Source of the DNA: Desulfuromusa sp.
GTDB lineage: Bacteria; Desulfobacterota; Desulfuromonadia; Desulfuromonadales; Geopsychrobacteraceae
Direction: 5' to 3'
Length of the DNA: 5,662 nt
NCBI GenBank assembly: GCA_023145655.1
Contig: JAGLDI010000148.1
Coordinates: 1-5,662, forward strand
Part shown: positions 1-5,662 of the stretch, piece after piece
Layout: every line of letters starts with the position of its first letter
Numbering within the stretch: position 1 is the stretch's first letter
The notes under the pieces: generated by a model
Told to the model about the DNA's origin: nothing
Seen by the model: only the letters and a program-made list of their open reading frames with translations
Database searches by the model: none
Position numbers and translations under genes: made by a program

Positions 1-869
1 GCTGCTGCTGCAGCCAAAGCGTTAGAGACATTATGGCGACCGGGAATATTTAACTGAACCGGGTAGCGTTGTTCTGCCAATATAAGCTCAAAACTGACCC
101 CCTTCTCATTATCTTCAATGTTTTCTGCGCACACCTGAGCCTCTGCAGACAACCCATAAGTGAGTTTCTTGACCCCATTGGCAACCGGCAATTGTGCCAC
201 CCGGGGATCATCGAGGTTAAGGATGGCAGTCCCTCCCCGCAAACCAGCATAAAGTTCCCCCTTTGCTCTGGAGACACCATCCAACCCCTGCAAGGTTTCC
301 AGATGAGCCTCCCCTATATTGGTAATAATACCGATTGAAGGCTGAGCAATTTCAGTCAAACGTTCTATTTCACCAATAGCACTGGTCCCCATTTCCAGAA
401 CCGCCCATTGATGTCTTTTTTCCACACCGAACAAAGTCAGCGGAAGCCCGATCAAATTATTAAAGTTCCCAGCAGTCTTCAGTCCCGGTGCGATCTGTTC
501 CAGAATTGTTGCCAACATCTCCTTGGTGGTCGTTTTTCCCACCGATCCGGTGATCGCGATCAAAGGCCCATTAAGCTGTAAACGGCAAGCGGCAGCGATA
601 TCCCCAAGCGCCCGTAGCGTATCTGCAACCCTGACCACCGGGACACTTAAGCCGACGACAACCTCTTCACTCAAGCAGGCGGTGGCTCCATTTTTTACGG
701 CCTGGCTGAGATAATCGTGGCCGTCAAAGCGTTCACCACGCAGGGGGACAAAGAGTGACCCGGGAGTCAGGTTACGACTGTCTGTTGAAATACCACTCAA
801 CTGACAATTGACTTTCCTGCCGGAATATTTTCCATCGGTAATTCTGGCTATTTGTTCAAGATCAAACAT
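1..869 (-). CDS. murF: MurF, UDP-N-acetylmuramoyl-tripeptide--D-alanyl-D-alanine ligase (partial, C-terminus beyond window)
   Basis: This ATP-dependent cytoplasmic ligase adds D-Ala-D-Ala to UDP-MurNAc-tripeptide, the last step of the soluble peptidoglycan precursor. Reading the minus strand from ATG at 869-867 gives 289 uninterrupted codons running off the left edge; family members are about 450 residues, so the end of the central domain and all of the C-terminal domain are missing. Visible motifs are STDSR (residues 28-32) in the N-terminal UDP-binding domain, the P-loop TGSVGKTTTKEM (107-118), NFNNLIGLPLT (135-145), EMGTSAIGEI (159-168), TNIGEAHLE (183-191), the SRAKGEL lysine (K203, equivalent to the carbamylated lysine of Mur ligases) and GRHNVSNALAA near the edge. 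The start overlaps the end of murE by 8 bases (ATGTTTGA) and has GGAG nine bases upstream, which fits translational coupling. The reading frame shows no damage, so the truncation is only the window boundary. The MurF rather than MurE assignment rests on the P-loop context, the NN-L-G-LP motif and the position after murE. Confidence 0.96.
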   Translation of the reverse strand, partial: MFDLEQIARITDGKYSGRKVNCQLSGISTDSRNLTPGSLFVPLRGERFDGHDYLSQAVKNGATACLSEEVVVGLSVPVVRVADTLRALGDIAAACRLQLNGPLIAITGSVGKTTTKEMLATILEQIAPGLKTAGNFNNLIGLPLTLFGVEKRHQWAVLEMGTSAIGEIERLTEIAQPSIGIITNIGEAHLETLQGLDGVSRAKGELYAGLRGGTAILNLDDPRVAQLPVANGVKKLTYGLSAEAQVCAENIEDNEKGVSFELILAEQRYPVQLNIPGRHNVSNALAAAA

Positions 870-2424
870 ATTTTCCAGCTCCAACGGCACTTTTTGTATC
901 GATTGAGTCGGTGGTCCCATTCAGTACACGATCCAGCTCCTCCCGATCATCAAAGTGGATCTTTTCGGTTCCAAGGATCTGATAGTCCTCATGCCCCTTG
1001 CCCGCAACCAGCAGCAAATCCCCCTCTTCGGCCAAAGAACCGGCAAATTCAATTGCAGCGCGGCGATCAGGGATGACAATAAATCCATCCGCAAAAAGAG
1101 CCTGCTCCACCTTCAATTCCCGGCTGCCCACAGCGAGAGCTCCGCTACGAACCTGTTCCAGAATTTCCAATGGATCCTCGCTACGGGGGTTATCTGAGGT
1201 AAAAATTGATAAGTTTGAGTATTTGACTGATATAACCGCCATCAATGGCCGCTTCTCTTTATCCCGGTCTCCGCCGCAACCAACCACCGTCAACAACCGC
1301 CTGGAATCTATTTTTGCCAGTGTTTTTAAGGCTTGCTCCAGAGCGTCCGGGGTGTGTGAATAATCAACCAGCGCCAAAATACCCTGACGATTTTTAACTT
1401 TTTCTACCCGCCCTGGAACTTGAGGTGCAGTGGCAATTCCCTGAGCAATAATATTATTGTCTATTCCCAACTGCTGTGCTGTTGCAACGGCAGCCAACAG
1501 ATTGCTGAGATTAAAATCACCGATCATCCCACTGTTAATAACAACATCACCCTTGTCTCCGGTAAAAATACCGCTGATCTGATTACGATCAACCTGCACC
1601 TGCTGCGGATAGACATCGGCACGGCTATCCAGGCCGAAGGAGACCCATTTCTGGTTTTCCTGCAACAAGCGGATGCCATAATTATCTTCTCGATTGATAA
1701 TTCCAACCCCGACCCCTAATAACGGGTTAAACAACCGCCGCTTACTGGCAAAATAACAATCCAGAGTTCCATGATAATCAAGATGATCCTGGGTGAGGTT
1801 GGTAAAAACCGCGGCACTAAAGTTGATTCCATCAACCCGATGTTGCTCCAATGCGTGAGAAGAAACCTCAAGGATCAAAACATTTGCCCCCCGCTGACGA
1901 AATTCTGCCATCATTTGCAATAGATCAATTGATTCTGGTGTTGTCCGGGATGCTTCGTAGCATATTTCACCACATCGATATTCAACCGTACCAAAAACTG
2001 CAGGGGAAAAACCGGCCTGTTTGAAGATTGCCTCCAGCAGATAGGTAATGGTTGTTTTCCCATTGGTTCCAGTGACCCCAATAACAGGAATATCTACAGT
2101 CGGATCACCATAAAACTGTGCAGCCATCACTGCCATTACCTGACGGACATTAATAACCTGGATAAAACAGATATCTTCCGCATAATCTTCTGGCAGACGT
2201 TCAGCAACAACTGCGATAGCCCCCCCTTGTAAAGCTTGTGGCAGATAATCAAAACCATCAACCTTGACTCCGGGTAACGCAAAGAACACCATTCCCGGTT
2301 TAACCTGACGTGAGTCGTAGGCTAATCCAGAAATTTCCTGCTGCACCGATCCGATAACAGTAATCGGCTGGATCTCTGTCAGCAGTTTTTGTAGTGTTAT
2401 TGGATGTCTTTGCAAGACTGTCAT
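862..2424 (-). CDS. murE: MurE, UDP-N-acetylmuramoyl-L-alanyl-D-glutamate--2,6-diaminopimelate ligase
   Basis: This cytoplasmic ATP-dependent ligase adds the third residue of the peptidoglycan stem peptide. The 520-residue product shows the three Mur ligase domains in order. The N-terminal UDP-MurNAc-binding domain has SGLAYDSR (32-39). The central ATPase domain has P-loop TGTNGKTT (118-125), TTPES (161-165), EVSSHALEQHRVDG (186-199), TNLTQDHLDYHGT (208-220) and ASKRRLF, whose lysine (about 228) is the carbamylated residue in the family. The C-terminal domain has DYSHTPDAL (354-362), GCGGDRDKEKRPLM (382-395), DNPRSEDP (411-418) and GKGHEDYQ (475-482). DNPR is the established signature for meso-diaminopimelate rather than lysine, so the cell wall is predicted to be DAP type. 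The start is ATG at 2424-2422, eight bases after GGAG; the preceding in-frame TTG at 2427-2425 directly follows the ftsI stop and is a possible alternative start one residue longer. A tail of about 20 residues beyond the last conserved element carries the murF ribosome binding site. Confidence 0.97.
   Translation of the reverse strand: MTVLQRHPITLQKLLTEIQPITVIGSVQQEISGLAYDSRQVKPGMVFFALPGVKVDGFDYLPQALQGGAIAVVAERLPEDYAEDICFIQVINVRQVMAVMAAQFYGDPTVDIPVIGVTGTNGKTTITYLLEAIFKQAGFSPAVFGTVEYRCGEICYEASRTTPESIDLLQMMAEFRQRGANVLILEVSSHALEQHRVDGINFSAAVFTNLTQDHLDYHGTLDCYFASKRRLFNPLLGVGVGIINREDNYGIRLLQENQKWVSFGLDSRADVYPQQVQVDRNQISGIFTGDKGDVVINSGMIGDFNLSNLLAAVATAQQLGIDNNIIAQGIATAPQVPGRVEKVKNRQGILALVDYSHTPDALEQALKTLAKIDSRRLLTVVGCGGDRDKEKRPLMAVISVKYSNLSIFTSDNPRSEDPLEILEQVRSGALAVGSRELKVEQALFADGFIVIPDRRAAIEFAGSLAEEGDLLLVAGKGHEDYQILGTEKIHFDDREELDRVLNGTTDSIDTKSAVGAGKYV
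879..882 (-). promoter_or_regulatory. Ribosome binding site of murF
   Basis: GGAG on the minus strand lies nine bases before the murF ATG, inside the last codons of murE. It supports the chosen murF start and implies that ribosomes finishing murE deliver the initiation region of murF. This is seen in the sequence; coupling is inferred. Confidence 0.65.
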
Positions 2425-2427
2425 CAA

Positions 2428-4371
2428 TCAGACTCCAAAACGGATCCAGGCCGATTTTCCATAACGGATAATCTTGCCTGGGAGAGGATATTGTTTAACC
2501 ACATGACCGCTGCCTGAAAGTTTCAGGTTCAGATTTCTCTGTTGCATTGTCTGCAACACCTGGCGATAACTCATCCCTGAAAAGTTCGGCATTCTCAACC
2601 CGTCACTTACTTTTGTTTCGGGGAGTAATGGTGCCAAATCGGGTAATGGCTCTGTAGCCACCGACTTCTCCGCCAAAGCCACTACGGTTCCTTTCGGGAG
2701 GATGTTCAAATAGCTGAGAGTCTGACCGGCAATCCGGGAAAATACCGGCGCAGCAACCAAACCACCATAGGTTTTTCCCTTGGGTTCATCGACTGTAACC
2801 GACAAAACCAATGCGGGATTATCTGCCGGGACGAAGCCAATAAATGAGGACACGCGCTTATCCGGTGAGTATCCACCCGTTACCATATCAACCTTTTGAG
2901 CGGTACCAGTCTTTCCGGCGACTCGATACCCCGGAAGAGCTGCCCTGGTTCCGGTTCCGCCCGGTTCAGTTACTGACACCATCATCTCCCTCACCAGTCG
3001 CGCAGTTTTTTCTGAGATAACCCGGTGGCGCACCTGAGGCAGCCGTTTTTCTACTAATTGTCCATCTGTTGTGGTTATTTTTTCAACCAGGTAGGGCTCC
3101 ATCAGCAGTCCACCATTAGCAATAGCAGCCATAGCTGCGGTTATCTGTATCGGCGTAACACTTATCCCCTGACCAAAAGAAATTGCTGCCAGATCAATCT
3201 CAAACCACTTGGAAGGTGGCCGAAGCATCCCCTCAACTTCTCCGGGAAGATCAACACCGGTCTGTTCACCAAATCCAAAATTGCGAAGATAGGAATAGAA
3301 CCGCTCCCGCTCCAGGATCTTACCGAGCTTTGCAAAGCCAATATTGCTGCTGAACTTAAGGGTCTCTTTCAAGCTCAGTTTTTTGAATTTTTTGTGATCA
3401 CGGATCGTTTTACCACCGACAGAATAGCGGCCGTTCTCACAATAGATTTTTTTACCGGGTTGCACTAACCCTTCCTCAAGAACCGCTGCCAATAAAAACG
3501 GTTTAAAGGTTGAGCCCGGCTCATACATATCGCAGACGGCCCGGTTACGGCGCCTGGCTGCCGGATACTGCCCGGCCAGATTAGGGTTATAATCGGGTTG
3601 GCTGGCCAGTGCCAGAATTCGCCCACTGGCGGGCTCCAACATAACAATCGTCCCACCGACAGCACCGGTTTCATCAACAACCCTGGCCAATTCTTTCTCT
3701 GCCACATATTGCAATGATCGATCGAGGGTCAGAAATAGATTATGACCGGCAACCCCACCCTGAACCAACTGATCAGATGATGCCAGCCCCCGGCCCCGGG
3801 CATCATGTAGCGACACCAATCGCCCCGGTGTCCCCTGGAGTAATTGGTCATATTCCAGTTCGACCCCCTCAAGCCCCCTGGGGTCCAATCCGGTAAACCC
3901 CAAGACATGCGCCGCAGTGCTTGTCTGTGGATAGTAACGCTTTCGTTCGGTAACAAATTCCAAGCCATAAATCTTCAATTTACGAATTTTTGATACTACC
4001 TCAGGGTCGAGTTTCCGTTGTAGCCAGACGAAACGTTTCCTTGAGGAAAGCAACTTGAACAGCTCTTTCTTTGGCTTTTTAAGTAGTTTTTCCAGCTTCC
4101 CGGAAGCTTCCCGGGGATTTTTGATCAGGACTGGATCGGCATAAAGTGATTCTGCTGCCAGACTTACAGCAAGAGGGTCGCCCCTGCTGTCAAAAATACC
4201 TCCGCGCTGCGGTGCCAATTTAACCACCCGCTGGCGTTGCTGATCGGCCCGGTGTTGAAGCTCTGGAGCCAACACAACCTGAAGATAATAAGCGCGCCCG
4301 GCAATAATTAAAAATGCCAGGATAAACAGGGCGCCAAAAAAGCGGATGCGGATCTGAATTCCACGTTCCAT
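2428..4371 (-). CDS. ftsI: FtsI / PBP3-type septal peptidoglycan transpeptidase with C-terminal PASTA-like domain
   Basis: This class B penicillin-binding protein cross-links septal peptidoglycan in the divisome, anchored in the inner membrane with its catalytic part in the periplasm. The 647-residue product starts MERGIQIRIRFFG, with one membrane segment at about 11-33 and a pedestal domain containing APQRGGIFDSRG (53-64). The transpeptidase domain has all three active-site motifs: STFK (S287 nucleophile, K290), SSN (341-343) and KTGT (487-490). After a linker of about 35 residues, positions 594-647 look like one PASTA domain (MPNFSGMSYRQVLQTM, then VKQYPLPG and a final beta strand). Enterobacterial FtsI lacks this domain; PASTA tails are known on PBP2x and SpoVD-type proteins and on some non-enterobacterial FtsI. 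The open frame extends 30 codons further, to ATG 4461 inside ftsL, but that stretch is not FtsI-like and lacks a ribosome site, so ATG 4371 is preferred. The gene begins 10 bases after ftsL and ends directly before murE. Confidence 0.96.
   Translation of the reverse strand: MERGIQIRIRFFGALFILAFLIIAGRAYYLQVVLAPELQHRADQQRQRVVKLAPQRGGIFDSRGDPLAVSLAAESLYADPVLIKNPREASGKLEKLLKKPKKELFKLLSSRKRFVWLQRKLDPEVVSKIRKLKIYGLEFVTERKRYYPQTSTAAHVLGFTGLDPRGLEGVELEYDQLLQGTPGRLVSLHDARGRGLASSDQLVQGGVAGHNLFLTLDRSLQYVAEKELARVVDETGAVGGTIVMLEPASGRILALASQPDYNPNLAGQYPAARRRNRAVCDMYEPGSTFKPFLLAAVLEEGLVQPGKKIYCENGRYSVGGKTIRDHKKFKKLSLKETLKFSSNIGFAKLGKILERERFYSYLRNFGFGEQTGVDLPGEVEGMLRPPSKWFEIDLAAISFGQGISVTPIQITAAMAAIANGGLLMEPYLVEKITTTDGQLVEKRLPQVRHRVISEKTARLVREMMVSVTEPGGTGTRAALPGYRVAGKTGTAQKVDMVTGGYSPDKRVSSFIGFVPADNPALVLSVTVDEPKGKTYGGLVAAPVFSRIAGQTLSYLNILPKGTVVALAEKSVATEPLPDLAPLLPETKVSDGLRMPNFSGMSYRQVLQTMQQRNLNLKLSGSGHVVKQYPLPGKIIRYGKSAWIRFGV
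2433..2436 (-). promoter_or_regulatory. Ribosome binding site of murE
   Basis: GGAG on the minus strand sits in the final codons of ftsI (GGA GTC TGA), eight bases before the ATG at 2424 and five before the TTG at 2427. The eight-base spacing favours the ATG as the start of murE. Confidence 0.65.
2440..2590 (-). other. PASTA-like domain region at the C-terminus of FtsI
   Basis: The last 54 or so residues of the ftsI product follow the PASTA pattern: an opening MPNFSGMS (Pro, then Gly a few residues on), an amphipathic helix RQVLQTMQQRNL, a strand ending GSGHV, the QYPLPG element typical of these domains, and a closing strand KSAWIRFGV. Only one copy is seen. In characterised proteins PASTA domains bind peptidoglycan or stabilise the transpeptidase; the role here is inferred. 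Boundaries are approximate. Confidence 0.75.
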
Positions 4372-4381
4372 TAAAGCTATA

Positions 4382-4699
4382 TCACTCCACTCTGATGATT
4401 TGTCCGGGGGATGGAGTACGCAACCCCAGCTCTTTTCTCGCCAGCTTTTCAATCCGCTCATCTCGAGCCAGAAAAGCAGCTTCCGTTTTTAACTTTTTGA
4501 TCTGTTGCTCATGACTGCGAATATCACGCTCCATACTGGAAATACTGTATTCAAGGTTAATCGCATGAATCCGCGACCAGACGAACAGCACAGAAAGTAG
4601 AGAAATCAATATGATGGCGATAAAAACAGAGCTGAGGCGAGGTCGATAAAGTGAAAAACCAGTAATTTTAACTGTGACCTGAGATACAGCTTCTGACAT
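4382..4699 (-). CDS. ftsL: FtsL, cell division protein (bitopic, coiled coil)
   Basis: FtsL is a small inner-membrane divisome protein that in studied bacteria forms a complex with FtsB and FtsQ and helps activate FtsWI. The 105-residue product has a short cytoplasmic N-terminus with basic residues (K11, R19, R21), one hydrophobic membrane segment at about 22-42, a heptad-like coiled coil at about 47-78 (charged, with L/I/M at core positions), and the C-terminal pattern ERIEKLARKELGL followed by a PGQIIRVE ending that is common in FtsL/DivIC family proteins. Sequence conservation in this family is weak, so the identification rests on length, topology, the C-terminal pattern and the location between rsmH and ftsI, which is the standard ftsL position. 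The start is ATG at 4699-4697, eight bases after AAAGGG. It begins 30 bases after rsmH and ends 10 bases before ftsI. Confidence 0.92.
   Translation of the reverse strand: MSEAVSQVTVKITGFSLYRPRLSSVFIAIILISLLSVLFVWSRIHAINLEYSISSMERDIRSHEQQIKKLKTEAAFLARDERIEKLARKELGLRTPSPGQIIRVE
4385..4388 (-). promoter_or_regulatory. Probable ribosome binding site of ftsI
   Basis: GGAG on the minus strand overlaps the last codons of ftsL (GTG GAG TGA) and lies 13 bases before the preferred ftsI ATG at 4371. The spacing is longer than optimal, and no in-frame ATG, GTG or TTG lies closer, so initiation may depend on coupling to ftsL termination. Confidence 0.5.
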
Positions 4700-4707
4700 T
4701 TGAGTGA

Positions 4708-4713
4708 CCCTTT
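4708..4713 (-). promoter_or_regulatory. Ribosome binding site of ftsL
   Basis: AAAGGG in a purine-rich run on the minus strand lies eight bases before the ftsL ATG, in the 30-base rsmH-ftsL spacer. It is the only ribosome binding site in this window that lies outside an upstream coding region. The spacer shows no terminator hairpin or promoter. Confidence 0.6.
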
Positions 4714-4729
4714 CTTCTTCCGCTTCTAG

Positions 4730-5662
4730 TTAACAGCGTTCAGCCGCTCTTAAAATGGCACTGCGAGAACGAGGATTTTGCTCGACTTCGTCCTCCCCGG
4801 CTTTTACCCCCCGCCGGGTCAGAATTTTTACGTCAGGAGTATGATCACACTGGCAAACCGGCAAGCGGGGTGGACAGATACAACCCTTAGCCTTTTTGCG
4901 CAACAGATGTTTGACGATTCGATCTTCCAGTGAATGGAAGCTGATTACAACCAGCCGCCCTCCTGGCTTTAGCAACGAGATTGCCGCCGTTACTCCCCGT
5001 TCCAACTGCCCCAACTCATCATTTACGTAGATTCTTAATGCTTGAAATACCCGGGTTGCCGGGTGAATCCGACTGGGTTTCTGTCCACCGGGGATCGCTT
5101 GGCGGATCAACTCGGCAAGTTCTCCGGTTTTTATCAATGCCGACTCCTGACGCTGGGCAAGAATCCTCCGGACAATCCTTCGGCTGTAGCGCTCTTCCCC
5201 ATACTCAAAAAAGATGCGGAGCAATTCTGCCTCTTCAAACTGATTAACAACATCTGCGGCAGTGATTCCCGTCGTCGGATCCATCCGCATATCAAGAGGA
5301 GCATCATAACGGAAAGAGAAGCCCCGCTCCGGGGTATCGAGTTGATGGGAGGAAACCCCGAGATCGAGAAACATACCGTCAAGGTCATCAATATCAAGTT
5401 GCTGCAGAATTTGAGCCGCCTGATCAAAGGTCGCATGGTGCAGGCTGACCCGATCCCCATAGAGAGCCAAAACTTTGGCTGCCTCCTGTAGTGCAGCGGG
5501 ATCTCGATCTAAACCGACAAGATGACTGTCTGTAGCCTTTTCCAGAATCAAGCGGGAATGTCCGGCACCGCCAAGGGTGCCATCCAGATAAATTCCACCC
5601 GCGACAGGCTGCAACCAGTGCAGAACGTCCTCTGTCATCACCGACAGGTGGTCAAAGGGAGC
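4730..5662 (-). CDS. rsmH: RsmH (MraW), 16S rRNA (cytosine(1402)-N(4))-methyltransferase (partial, N-terminus beyond window)
   Basis: RsmH uses S-adenosylmethionine to methylate N4 of C1402 in 16S rRNA, in the ribosomal P site, and is a regular dcw cluster member. The window holds 310 residues. Counting from the first in-window codon, they begin APFDHLSVMTEDVL, the expected N-terminal (F)xHxxV motif of the family, so the true start lies just past the right edge. The in-frame GTG at 5641 and ATG at 5638 are too late because they would drop this motif. Further motifs are the SAM-binding TLGGAGHS (29-36), DLGVSSHQLD (100-109), ERGFSFR (112-118), LDMRMDP (123-129), FEYGEERYSRRI (152-163), TRVFQALRIYVNDEL (203-217), SFHSLEDRIVKHLLRKKAKG (241-260), four clustered cysteines (261, 263, 270, 272) and NPRSRSAILRAAER (296-309). 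It ends TAA at 4732-4730. Little sequence is missing, since family members are about 310-320 residues. Motif identity makes the assignment secure. Confidence 0.97.
   Translation of the reverse strand, partial: APFDHLSVMTEDVLHWLQPVAGGIYLDGTLGGAGHSRLILEKATDSHLVGLDRDPAALQEAAKVLALYGDRVSLHHATFDQAAQILQQLDIDDLDGMFLDLGVSSHQLDTPERGFSFRYDAPLDMRMDPTTGITAADVVNQFEEAELLRIFFEYGEERYSRRIVRRILAQRQESALIKTGELAELIRQAIPGGQKPSRIHPATRVFQALRIYVNDELGQLERGVTAAISLLKPGGRLVVISFHSLEDRIVKHLLRKKAKGCICPPRLPVCQCDHTPDVKILTRRGVKAGEDEVEQNPRSRSAILRAAERC

Noticed and set aside
1..15. GCT/GCA triplet run at the left edge, possible microsatellite
   Set aside because: It encodes the alanine run of the conserved NALAA motif of MurF and is too short to call a repeat.
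998..1363. Open plus-strand frame of 121 residues opposite murE
   Set aside because: The murE frame here encodes conserved motifs (DNPR, GCGGDRDKEKRP); the plus-strand product is low-complexity and Ser/Arg-rich, as expected of a shadow.
3058..3468. Open plus-strand frame of 136 residues opposite ftsI
   Set aside because: It lies wholly antisense to the conserved transpeptidase domain, has no recognisable domain or ribosome site, and is explained as a shadow of ftsI.
4700..4729. Spacer between rsmH and ftsL as a possible promoter or terminator
   Set aside because: At 30 bases it holds a ribosome binding site and no inverted repeat with a T-run or paired -35/-10 boxes.
5042..5491. Open plus-strand frame of 149 residues opposite rsmH
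   Set aside because: It is antisense to highly conserved RsmH motifs and its translation resembles no known family; it is a shadow frame.
1..5662. Previously undescribed system, mobile element or defence locus
   Set aside because: All of the window apart from short spacers is accounted for by five conserved dcw genes in standard order, with no insertion, repeat array or foreign-looking gene.

Overview
The window is a contiguous piece of a bacterial division and cell wall (dcw) cluster, read entirely from the minus strand. In transcription order, from high to low coordinates, it holds rsmH (mraW; start lies beyond the right edge), ftsL, ftsI (pbpB), murE and murF (end lies beyond the left edge). 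Coding density is nearly complete: the largest gap is 30 bases between rsmH and ftsL, the next is 10 bases between ftsL and ftsI, ftsI and murE almost touch, and murE overlaps murF by 8 bases. No tRNA, rRNA, mobile element, CRISPR array, riboswitch, terminator or convincing promoter was seen, and no stretch over 300 bases lacks a gene.

The organism is most likely a Gram-negative bacterium with diaminopimelate-type peptidoglycan. MurE carries the DNPR motif of meso-diaminopimelate-adding enzymes, and the gene order is the standard proteobacterial one. FtsI ends in a single PASTA-like domain, which the enterobacterial enzyme lacks, and its transpeptidase domain reads like those of Desulfobacterota (Desulfuromonas/Geobacter-like former Deltaproteobacteria). 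That placement is an inference from protein style, not from a search. Base composition looks balanced rather than strongly GC-rich.

The genes form one functional unit. RsmH methylates 16S rRNA and is a regular dcw member. FtsL is the small bitopic protein that helps recruit and activate the septal synthase. FtsI cross-links septal peptidoglycan. MurE and MurF add the third residue and the D-Ala-D-Ala dipeptide to the cytoplasmic UDP-MurNAc peptide precursor that FtsI ultimately uses. Each downstream gene has a GGAG or AAAGGG ribosome binding site, and for ftsI, murE and murF that site lies inside the end of the preceding gene, which suggests a polycistronic message with translational coupling.

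I looked for an undescribed system and did not find one: this is an ordinary core region. The points most worth a second look are the PASTA-like tail on FtsI, the start-site choices, and a few small departures from family consensus in MurE and RsmH.
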